In this document: piece after piece, positions 37,501 through 49,500 of the stretch
Numbering within the stretch: the stretch's first letter is position 1
Layout: every line of letters starts with the position of its first letter
NCBI GenBank assembly: GCA_030867875.1
Contig: JAOWCC010001368.1
Span: 1,426,001-1,490,000 of the forward strand
Reading direction: 5' to 3'
DNA length: 64,000 bases
Source of the DNA: Actinernus sp. WN-2022
Lineage: Eukaryota; Cnidaria; Anthozoa; Actiniaria; Actinernidae
Notes under the pieces: generated by a model
What the model saw: the letters and a program-made list of their open reading frames with translations, nothing else
Databases searched by the model: none
Told to the model about the DNA's origin: nothing
Translations under genes and position numbers: made by a program

Positions 37501-40500
37501 GACGACTGAAATACCACTGACAGCATGCGACTCAAACTTGGTCTGAATTGCTGACTTTGAGATACATTCCTAGCAAAGTATGTAATAAACAATCCCAAGT
37601 ATTATTTACAATTTACATTCCTCTTATAAATGAGTACAAACTTAGTGATCCTGAATGAACTCCTTAATTTGAGCAAAAAGACTATAAACTCACCTCGAAT
37701 TTATGTTCAAAGTTTTCAAATTCCAACTTTCGAGCATGAAAGCCATCAGCATGGATAGCACCACCTGTTATATTTTCACATTACAAAGATAAGTACATTG
37801 TAGGCCTCTCAGATCTTCGAGCTTGTTGCCCTCAGTTTTACAATGTTACAGGGATCTAAATTACAACCGATACAGTCACCAATGCGACTAAAACATTACG
37901 TATGACGACTAAAACTTACTGTATTTTATCATGTATAAGCTGCACCTTTTTTGACTTTCAGATTTTGAAAGTAAAAAAAAATTGCTGCAGACACGTGCTC
38001 ATATAGTTTCGCCAGAAAATCTTACTTTCTTGTGCGCTTAAAGAAATGAAATTCCTTAAATATGCTGTTAGTTAATAGGGGAACAACAGCAGAAGAATTC
38101 TGAAGTGATTTAAAGACAGCAGGTTAAATATACACAAGAAAGGACAAGGAAAGTCGTAACAAATTCGTTGTTGCAATATGAGGATCACTTCTGAAAACGT
38201 TTTGCTTCAATTACAAGCATTTATGATTCAACTCGAACACAAGTCAGACTACTCTTACTGAATTTTGTGGTGCGGCTTGTACACAAGGTTTTTCCTTAAA
38301 CGTTTCAGGAAAACTAGGCTTCTGTTTATCAGGCTGAAGTTAGGGGTGTGGCTTATATGCGAGGTGCAGCTTGTACGTGATACAATATGGTATTGATTAA
38401 TTGCCAATTCAGCTACTAACATTAATTTTGCTGACTGGAGACTAGATTATATTTGCTAAGGATTGTTTTTAATTTTGAGGTGCACATAAGTTCCATGTAG
38501 GGATGGTTTATACAAAAATACTAAACTACAGTATAACACTATTGTTTTAATGCTTTCAAGCTCATTATTTCATATCATAAGAAATTTACTTGAGTAATGC
38601 GCAAATTAAAGCATAATGGTCAACACAGGGTCTTTGATATGGTAGCTTTACTTTTTACCTGTGGTAAGCAGCAGTTTTCAATTCATCTATTATCCATTCA
38701 GTTTATAACTACCCACTTGCATTTTGGTTACCAAAAAAAATATTATAATAATGGCCATATTTATATAGCACCATATCACCACAGTCTCGTGGTGCTTTAC
38801 ATATTACTGACATATCCCATCAGTGTTTTTTCCGGACTGCTTACGGCACTAATAGCTGCCACGCAGTTTACAATGTTGGGTGTGTGGTTAGTACAATGGC
38901 CAGGCTGCTGTACCGGGTGACAATCCCCTGCTCTTTTTTGAGTAGTACAACAGGTTCTTTCATGTCCCCTTCAAATACTGATTAGAAGTAGGAGACAAGG
39001 CCAGCGGCCGGGATTTGAACTCTGACCTCCCGCATTCTAGACCGGCGGTGCTCTACCAACTGAGCTAACCAGTGTTGTTAGAAAACAAAGTAATTACAGA
39101 GGAATTTGTAATTGAGGAATTCGTAATTGGTTTTACTTGAACCAACTGACTGTAACGAAAAGAAAACACAATCATGGACATTGCGGTATATACGGTACTT
39201 CATGGTAGTGTTTCGTTCCATATAGGCTCCCTGCATAATAATTTCCTCTACTGTTTTACAGTATTATGCAGGGAGACTATATGGAACGAAACACTACCAT
39301 GAAGTATATACCGACAATGCTCTCTAAAAAGAAAATTGATTGTGTGATAGTCCAAAACAAAGTTTGGTTTTTAAATAGTTTAGAACTTCATTGGCTGATA
39401 GTTACAAAACATTTGCACAGCCAATACGAAAGCTAAGAATACAAAAACCAAAGCAATCACTTATTACTTTCGACACTCAATCGAAAACCGTTCTAATGTC
39501 TTCAACCCAAATGTTCTCTGCTTCCCACCTTCCTCTGGCATCCCTTGGAGTTTCTGCAACCTCGACATCAGTGTCTGGAAATATATAAGATTGCACCTTA
39601 AATTTGCCATAGATTTTAATATGCAGGGCTTTCAAGACAAGCCCTTGGCTGCCAGAGCTCTACCGGTTGCTTCGAGGTACATTGCCAGTTATTTTGTCCT
39701 TATCAACAGATAATGAAACTTTTGCTTGACTTTTAGCCTTTGGCCCAGAGTTTTGTCATAGACACCTACTTTCCTATGTTGACCTTCCTACTCAAAAACA
39801 TTTTGAAAGCCCTGAATACGTTAAATGAACTTCTATCTAAAATGTACACATATACTGTTGTATTCTTTTTGAGGAAAACTATGACATTCGAGGATAAGAT
39901 AATGTCCAAGGACAAATATCAGGGCATATTTTGATGCCACAATATAGGTTATTGTTGTTACTATCCTTCAAATATTTTCTTTGACGTGCGTTTATACGCT
40001 CACAGGAGGCATATTCGCTGATATTTCCCACTTGCGGAGAGAGAATATTGGGTCACGTGACACATTCAACCAATCACATGAATATTTATCTTGACTATGT
40101 GAAGTCAGCTGAGGTGAATATTGTTAAATATTGTAATCATATATTTACACCTAGAGCTGTGTTAAACTTTTGATGTAATTAAATAATTTTTATCTAAATA
40201 TATTGTAATAATAATATTATTAGTTTATCATTTCAATAATTATTATTACATATATATGGTATAATACTGTGCTGGGGTGGTAAAGTGTTTGTTCCCACCT
40301 CCTTTGCAGATACAAAGAACACCCTATCCTCTGCCTGTCTCTTGTCGACACACTTCAGCTCATCAGCAAGAAAACTCACATTCCTGTCAAGATGCTGCTT
40401 TTTCACCTGCAAGATAGAAGTTCACGGTTAAACAATAATTGAAGGGCTGGGTTCAACAAGGGCATATTAGTGTCTCCTGATCACATTCTAAATTCTCCTT

Positions 40501-43500
40501 CAATTTCTTTGTTTTCTAAGGGAGAATTTAGAATGTGATCAAGAGTTACTTTTTTTATAAGCATTAGAGAGTACAGGTATATGTATTTATATAATAAAAT
40601 AAGTAATTATTAAATGGGCCGCGTCAGGCAAAAAGGGCCCGGACGACATAATATGTAAATGTCTTTTGAAATTGTACCATGTTTTTTATACTTGTGGTGC
40701 AATTGCAATATGCATCGCGAGCCCCACATTGTGCTACTAACAAGTAGTGTTGATTTCATGAAATTGACAAGTGAAATCGAAGACAAAATTTACGATATTT
40801 TTACAGAAGGGTGTGATCACAATTTTAGCAGACGCAAATCATTCCCTATCATCAGACGATTGTTTCAAAGTGTAACTTGTACTATTGCTAAAATCATTTT
40901 TTGAGCTACGGGGAGCAGAACGACTGCAGAAAAGACATTTATTTGCCAAAAAGTGATCATCTGGTTCATCTTATTAATTTTTTACTCTTTAATGCCAGCA
41001 GGTATAAATGAATGTCATACATCAAATCATCCCCTATGACAGGATTCCTAATTTTTGTGGTCATATTTGTAATCGGGCCCTCGCATCTAAATCACGTAAA
41101 TTTTACTCCTGATTTTTGTTGTCAATTTCTTGAAACTGACATTTATTGTTAGGAATGAAATGTAGCGCTTCTCGTCAAGAATACAATACAATCTTCAACC
41201 TGTTATTAGGAACACCGTTGTAGGAATTATTTAACTTGTATGTCGTCCGGGCCCTTTTTGCCTGACGCGGCCCAAATAATAATTGATTGAAAAGAAGTTA
41301 TGCCTCATAGCTAAATAAACCGAAAGGTTTTCTTATAGAATAGTTTAATTTCGTGTATGTACATTATATCTTTTTATATCATATATATACTTGACATTGT
41401 AAATTTGACATATATATTATTAGTTACACTACATTCAAACTTGTAAATGCATTGAGGCATGCATAATGCATATAAGAACTGTTATTATTATTATTATGTT
41501 ATAGCTGCTAGCCTTTTTAAAAGAACTGGGCAGAACCTGCATTGCTTTATAAGGGAGTGCTGGGATTATTCAGTTATGGTGGTTGTGATCTCACTCAAAA
41601 GCTGCATTTAGAGTAAGTGAAGTAGACTGTGGAACTAGCTCATTAGAACCACTCCACCGCATATATTATGTGCTTTGTGTTGATCTTAAGATTTATAGGA
41701 ATTGTATTATACTGTGCGTGGGGAAGAAAACTTAGTGAAACCTTTTAAGAAAATCAGGACGTTGGTAATATTACTTGTTTCTTAAAGTATATTATAAGGT
41801 CAGATACTTTTTTATTGATTTGGAATCTATGAATGGTCTAGATATGAATTCCTAATTTTGTTTAAAATTGACCTCATCTTCTCCCTGTAAGGAGGCTTTA
41901 AAGTTCTCAAAGTTCCCACACCCATTTCACTTGACCGTGTAGTATGTATAGGACACAAATCCACCATACAATACACACAGCCTGTACTTTTACTACAAAA
42001 AACTTAAAATTCAATGTAAAACTGTGGTAGGAAGGTTTTAAACCTTAAACATAAGGGCAACTCGTGGATGGTCAGTGAGCTATTTTGGCATATAATATTA
42101 AAAATCATGTTACCAATGATGTCATTGTTACGTCATCACCACTAAGTGATTCGTGGGAAAACAATATCTTTAAACTGACAGTCTGGCATTAGAAATGAGG
42201 GAGATATGGGCATGTACTCAAAATCATGTGACCGATGACATCATCATTACGTCATCATCACTAGGTGCTTGATAGGGACCTACTACCATGTCTGCCAAGT
42301 TTGAGCATACTGGCATTAGATATAAGCGAGATATGGGCATGTACTTAAAATCATGTGACCGATGACTTCAATGTTACGTCATCACCACTAAGTGATTGAT
42401 AGGGACCCACTACCATGTCTGTCCTAGCAGGTTTGAAGTGTCTGGCATTAGAAGGGCACCGTCAATACATCTTCTCCAGCATGATCAAATCTTTCAATTC
42501 TTGGATGCGTTGCATAAACATCCGTAAATATATCCTCTGAAAATCAAAAGTCATTCGGAAAGCCAATGGCAAGTCATTGATGTGCACAGAAAAAAACGAA
42601 GTACACACCATAAAACAATGAATAAATTAGCTTGACCTGCCTAAGCCCAATAACTCATTCTGCGCTTGCGCACATCCACAAGTTAAAAACAAGCCAGTAC
42701 AATTGATGTTGCCAATATACATTGTACGTCTGTCATTAATGTGAATAGGGGATGCATGTGTTTTCCTGTCATGTTAGGTTCGCAAGGGATTGTGCTCCAA
42801 TATACAGCTGCCATCTTTTTCAGTACGGTGGATTCAAGTGAGGATTGTCACCATTCAGTGCAGTCTGGTCAATAATAGCAATTATTGCTATACATTTGCT
42901 CTAGTTCACAATATTATTATTGGCCTTTTGCAGGAAAGTAGTATATGTGGAGTCAAAATGATACCCGTTTTTCTGAATTTTGTTAACGTAGTGGAGAGCT
43001 TCGTTCAGACCTCAGCTCTCCCCTACGTTAACAAAATTCACGAAAACGGTTATAATTTTTCCTCCACATATACTACTGAAATCATAAGAATTACAACGAT
43101 ACCATTCTTTATCTATTTATCCATTCGATTTTCGTAGACCATGAACGAGAAAAAAAAGCATGGATAGAAACCGTTATTTCGTCTCTCTTCATTCTTTTTG
43201 CCTTACTGCCGACATTATTGCACGAACGAGGCAAAAAAAAAAAGGGAAAAAAAAAAATGAATAGAGACTGTCGTTTCGTCTCTCTTCATTTTTTTTCCTT
43301 TTTTTTTTTTTACTGCCATTCGAAAGCCCTTAGCGAACCCTCTACGTCTCCATGAGTCTTACGGTACTTCAATTCTGCCAGTACTTTCGAGAAGCGATTT
43401 TCTTTTACTAAGTTCACGTCGTAGTGGTGCACTACACGTTGTACAAAGTCTGTAGCTAGTTCGACAATCACGATCGCATTTACGACATGGATATTCGAAA

Positions 43501-46500
43501 GCCCTTAGCGAGCCCTCTACGTTTTTATGAGTCTTATGGTCCTTCAATTCTTCCAATACTTTCGAGAAGCGATTCTTGATTTTGCGTTTCTCTCCACTAA
43601 GTTCACGTTGGCGTCGTGCACCACACGTTGTACAAAGTCCGTAACTAGTTCTACAACCACTACCGCATTTAGAACATGGACCGAATGGGGTGGCTCCTCT
43701 TTGTATCTGATAGTTGTGTTGAGCACAATATTCTGACACTTTGGAAGGTTTCCTCACGCACTTCGTGTCCTTACCACGCATCAACCAAACGCAAGTTACT
43801 ATCTCGGCCATCGTGTGATATGACTTCGTACTGTTTATGTTTAATTGATAATATTTTGGGAGAGTTCTAACCAAAACAGCTGATTCGTGACGAGGACATC
43901 CGCCAATATATACTCATTTAAGAATTTAGTTTAAGACCATGAGAAGAAAAAGATTCGATAGTGAAAAAAACCAAATACCAAAACTGGTATCACCAGAACC
44001 TCTCTAGGAACCTTTCACCTTTTTCCTTCCTTTACCATCTTTTCGTTCCTAGAGAGGTTTTTATTTATTTGCCGGGCCCGGCTTTGACGGTATTTGTTCT
44101 ACTGTATTCATTCTACCGTATTTGTTCTACTGTATTCATTCTACTGTATTTGTTCTACTGTTGTTTGGATCCTGTCCTAACTGGTTGAGACACAACCGGC
44201 ACCCGTGGGTCCCATTTAAGATCCCTTGAGCTTCACCCATGCACCCGACCCAGGATTGACATTATTCCTACTTCTGCCACATGACAGACGCGCTACGACT
44301 TGTGTGATGTGGTGGAGCTTTTTCCATCACACAAGCCGATCTACCACACATGGTCCGTAGGATTCGAACCCTAGGTATATGAGCAGCTCCACCTTTTCAC
44401 TCATATACCTAGCGCAGAACCTTTAGACCATGTGTGCTAGACACTATTTTTGATGATAAAATACTCTACTTATGTCTTAAGCACCTGTCGTATGTTAATT
44501 AGCGCCGTTCACGCGTTGGTTCGAAATTTGCATACAAACTGCAAAACAACACGGTAATTTATACGATGTTTTTAGTGAATTTAAAATAGACTCCGCGATG
44601 GTTTCTTTCATAGGAGACGTTGATTCTTATCCCACTAGACTGCCAAGCTTTGCTCTCATTTCCTTTCGGATCTCCGAGCGAAGTTGTTCTACGTTTTTTG
44701 ACCCACTAGACTGCCTATTTTTTTGTCGTATTTCGAGCTTGAGTGATTCGTATTTCGATCTTTCATCGATAACGCTTCCGAACTCGGCTTCTGAAATATT
44801 ACCATCGGCTAGAGCCTTTGAGACTTTGACTTCCACGGAATTGGCCTTAGCCTTTGCCAACATAACGGTCTTTTCGTGCTTCGAGACGCGAATACCAAGT
44901 TTCTTACTTGCAATAGACATCGAGGCCGAAATGACGGCACAAACAAACCCGAGGCTTCCTAATGAAATACCCACAGGTATCCCGATCCCCGTAAACGTCA
45001 AGCCCAACGCCATAGCGGATAATGCACCACTCAAGCTACCTGTGGCCACAGCAACCCCGTGAACAATACCACGCGCTCGGGCATATTTCTTACGAACGAC
45101 TTCGTAGTGCTTTGCCTGCCGTTCGAGTTCAGCAAGTGTGTCACATACTTTTTGTAGCCGAAAGCTATCTCCAGACAAAACAGTTTCAGATGAACGTAGA
45201 TTGGTCCTTTCCTGTAAGTCGAGTCACCTCACCGTTCAGAGCTTTGATAACCATTGGTAAACGAACTACCCATTCTCTACTACGCACCTCTGAGCCTTCC
45301 GAAGTAAGTACCATCTCTTGTGCATATTGGTATCCAAACAATCTCTCAGCTAATGTTCTATTTGCTCGTTCGACAAAACTTTGTGCCCTATGATTACCAG
45401 CTTCACCTCGTTGAATTCTAGTACCACGCAGTTCTAAGGTTTCGGACATACGACCCATGAATTCTCTACCAGGATCGACCTGCAATAACTTTGGCCATTC
45501 GAGGGGACTACGCTCGTAAATTCGTTCAAAGGCCGCCGCCACTTCACCACTATCTTTCGATGCCAGAGGTTCAGCCTCTTTATATCTAGAAGCCACATCT
45601 ATTACCACCAAAGCATACTTATATAGTTTCCTTCCACGTCCAGGGCGATCATGAGGTAGAAATATCAAATCAGCTTGATGGACCTCATTTGGTTTCGATA
45701 CGGTCCAATGAGGTCGTGGAATATGTCGTGGGGGTGGTAAGTATATTTGCCATATAGCTTGTTTCTCCAACCAACTCTTGGCCAAGTCTTCTGATACCTT
45801 CGATGCCGCCGATAGTTTACCAATTGCGGAGTAGCCTTTCCAGTATCCTTCGGGGCCATAGAAGATGTTCGCAAGTTTAGCATCCATCTATATCTATACA
45901 TTCTAGCTTTCAACATGAGACGAAAAAAAAAAAAAAGGAATAAGAACTTATCCACCCAGTCCTTATTCCTCTTTTTTCTTTTTTTTTTTTAGATCCACAA
46001 CCACCTACCAACTACGTCTACTTCTGCGATAGCATCTACGCTGGCGCTAGGCATAAACGTCGAGTTGAGTAGTCGCGTGCTTCTTTGGTGGTCGTTGGAC
46101 TACGGCAATATCTACATCCAAGAGATATGAAATCCCCATTCCACTCATACAAACACTGCTAGCATCGCAAATGCCGTCGTGTATAGAACCTGGTAGAATG
46201 AGTCTACTTATATTATTGATGTTGACGATGTTGGAATTTTCGTCGACAAGGTCTTCGTATATAGTGTGGCCCTCGGAAGCATGTCCCTTACTCTTGTCGA
46301 AGAATCGACCGTTGGACGTTCCTGTCTTATTGTCGCATTTCATGCGCATTCTCATTAGGGGGTTGGCCAAACGCTTACCCGCGTTACTTGTGGCATTGGC
46401 AGAAACAGCTCGTTGGATCATCGGAACCACCTTGGTGTTTGGGACGATGGTGGCATCCTTTTCGGGTGGACTGCGTTTTCGTAGATTGATCATGCAGAGC

Positions 46501-49500
46501 TTCTTATCTTCTACGAGTTTACTCACCTCGCAATCAAAGGCCCAATCTAGGTATTCGACTAGTTTGAAAGTAGGACTTAGCTTGTCGTCGGAAGGCAGAT
46601 CCAACTCTCCATCGTCGCGTTTCTTAATCGTGATTCCATCGTCCTCCGTATGTACGATGGCGTTCCATTTTTGGAACTGGAGGCAAGGATGTCTATCTCG
46701 CTTTTTATACTTGGTTCCATAGGCGAGATTCAATCGTGCGATGTCCTCTTCGTCGTATGGACATATTTGTCCCACATGTTTTTCACCTTCGAACCGAAAG
46801 ACCGCGGGCCTAGGACCGTTTCCAATGTCGAAACTCACGGATACGTATTTACATCCGTTGGGGCCGCTTCTGGCGTTGGCCCAAGCAAATGATACAACTG
46901 ACCCGTAAGGTCGGCCATCTTTTTTTGCCCTTTGGAACGCTTCGACCACATCGCTTGCATTGAAAACTTGGCTAGCCATCGTCTTTAATATATATACATG
47001 TGTCTTTATCTAATAGGGTTGTTGGATTCGTTTTTTTTACAACCCCGTTGTGGTGGTCTTCTTTCAGCTTTTCCTCGGAATTAGTCTTGTGATTTTTAAA
47101 GCAACCGACTAACGACGTATCCTATAGCGAGCGTCCCACCACCTACGATTGCCAATTCCGTAGTTCTCTGCGAACTCGAAGGTTTGTAGTAGTCGGAAAA
47201 GTGAGGCTTCTTCATGTCCATGCGGTGCAGCCCCACGTGTACTGTATTGTATAGCACAAGGGCGCGGTCCGTATTGGTTAGATCTTTGTCAGCGTAGTAT
47301 TTCGTACGTTCCTGCTCTTTAACCCACTTGGATAGTTTTTCTTGTTGTTTTTCGTAAGTAGCCATGTCAGCCTTGTATTTCTCAAGGGCTCTATCATGCC
47401 TTTTGATCTCTATATTAGTCTCCTCTGGGTCTCTTCCAGAAATATATCGGTCGAGGTATTTAGCACCAAGGCTTGCTGCCGCAAAGGCAATCGCTACGAT
47501 AATCGTTCCCATTGTTTACGAACTTTTAGGTATGATCCCGTTGTCTTCGAGATACTTTTTGGCGGCAATGCTACCAGCCAATACGGCCGTCCACTTCACG
47601 TAATTCAAGATGCTTGATGAAGGATCGCCAAGCATAGACTCCTTTGTCGCCTTTTTTACGATCCAACCAATACCAGTTGCTATTCCAGCCAATGTGGCGG
47701 CATCGATTACCGTTTCTACCACTTTGCTTTTTTCTGCCACTTTGCCTTTTTCTGCCATCGAACGTATCTGTATTGTCGATATGTTCAAATGTTATTTTCC
47801 ATGGAAGGCAACTTTTTGCTTCTAACTTCGTGTATTTCTTCAGAATGAGTGTTGGGTGTCGTAGCGTTGCGGCCCTTATACTGATAGTACAGCCCAACTA
47901 ACGCGATGCCTACGCCAATGGCCGATAGTGTAGTGTTGGCAGACACTTTATCGTACCAGCTTCCGTCGTCCCGAACTTCTGGTTCCTTTTCGTGCTCACT
48001 TTCACGACTTAATGCCTCTCTAGCGCGGCGATTGCTTTCTGCCAGTGCTTTCCCAGCAGCAACGCGCTTTGGATCTTTGGTCTTTTTTTCAGGCGCAGTC
48101 TTCGGCGGATCTGCAGTTATCCGATCTTGTTGTTCCTCCATCGTTCATGTCAGTAGACTTTAAGTCTTCAATAGGTTGACTGCTTGGTGTACTAGGTGGA
48201 ACTATGTGGTCAGCTACATGGAACAAGGCACTAGCTAGAGCCACAAAGCGACCTGCTTTAAGAGACAACAAGGCGGCCACAGCAGATATCTCGTTGCGAA
48301 CTAGGTGGTCTTCTTGTAGATCTAGGAGAAGTGCTTGTTCGCTGTCTAGTCGGACTACGTAACCAACTGCACGAGTTGCTAGTCGCAGTGCTCCGTCTAC
48401 TAGACAACCTGTTATTTGCTTTGCCACTACGGCCTGGTACCTACTGTGTAGACGCATAACGTCTTTATCAGGCAGTCTAGATACATCTCCTATAGAGAAG
48501 TCCCGACCTAGATATTCTTTTGTTGTGCCCATTGCGGCTAGAATCGAGAGCGCCTCCCTACGATCCTTAACATCCTCTGATTTGGATGGATGTTCCAGTA
48601 CGACCGGCGGACAAACGACGGCGCACTCGCCTAACAGTTCTTTGGTTTCTTCATCCATGGTTGAAGTATGCTTTGGGTGCGGGAATCTCTAATACTACCT
48701 CGAAAGGATGGCGGAGACAGAAACATGTGCGAGCGAACTTGTGGGCCTTGAGCTCCGAGGTCAACATTTTCCTCTCATCCACCTTCAACCCACCACCGTA
48801 GTCCTCAAATAGTGCTTTGGCATCAAGAGCTGACGCCGTATGAAAGGCCACGACCACCGCCACGTTTTCTCGAAAAGGTTTGCATATGCTTGTCAACTGT
48901 TGAGTTAACACCCAAATAGAAATGCCTATGTGACGAGCGGAAAAGGCCATCTCCACGAGCTTATCGGTTCTCAGCTTTACATCCTTCGATGCGGCGCAAT
49001 CGTCGAGTATCAAAAGAGTATTCGTACCTGCCCAAAAGGTGGAACAAACTCGTAGCGCGGCATTGATGGCATCTTGTGAGGGGCACATCACGAAGAAGTG
49101 AGGATCTAGATGGGCGAATCCACGATAGGTAGTGTTGTGGGCATACGTGGGGCATATGAGTACTACGTAGTCAAACTTACCACGAAATGCTCCACGAAGC
49201 TGCTCTACGAGAAGGGCCGTTTTTCCACAATTCGTTGGTCCCACTATGAGAGCGTTGAATGGAATTTCAGTTACTAAAGCGTCCATGCTAGTACGATACG
49301 TTTTCCAGTGCTCCGTTCAATATCGTGATCTGAGCATCGGCAAGTACGAAGATGTGCATGTTCACGATTCCACTGCCTCCAGTCCTATGGATGCGGATCT
49401 GGAGGTTCTTTCCACTGCCGGTTTGATTCAAGCCATTGCCATGGACAACTGGATCATTTACTGTGCGACAGTCAACCAGGATGGCGAATTTATTATTGTA

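Larger units (their letters stand above)
42937..45204 (+). repeat. Left TIR of the virus-like element
   Basis: 2268 bp, inverse of 54077-56343. Differences I found: one base in a T run near 43311 and two sites (43887, 43902) where this copy has CpG and the right copy has the transition. The shared ORF translations are identical. Confidence 0.92.

Noticed and set aside
40659..40904. 81-codon ORF inside the 658-bp transposon
   Set aside because: No transposase motif, and too short; the element is non-autonomous.
42470..42526. Extra exon on the minus strand between mitofusin exons 6 and 7
   Set aside because: It has an acceptor-like TTTTCAG and two readable frames, but one hits a stop and neither matches mitofusin. 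Exons 6 and 7 join perfectly without it. Possibly repeat-derived.
44598..45062. 154-codon ORF antisense to the TIR membrane-protein gene (also 54219-54683)
   Set aside because: Exact antisense shadow present in both TIR copies. The sense frame has coherent helices and the start context.
46047..46979. The 310-aa protein as a DNA polymerase or protease
   Set aside because: No polymerase motifs and no convincing cysteine-protease triad are visible; left as unknown.
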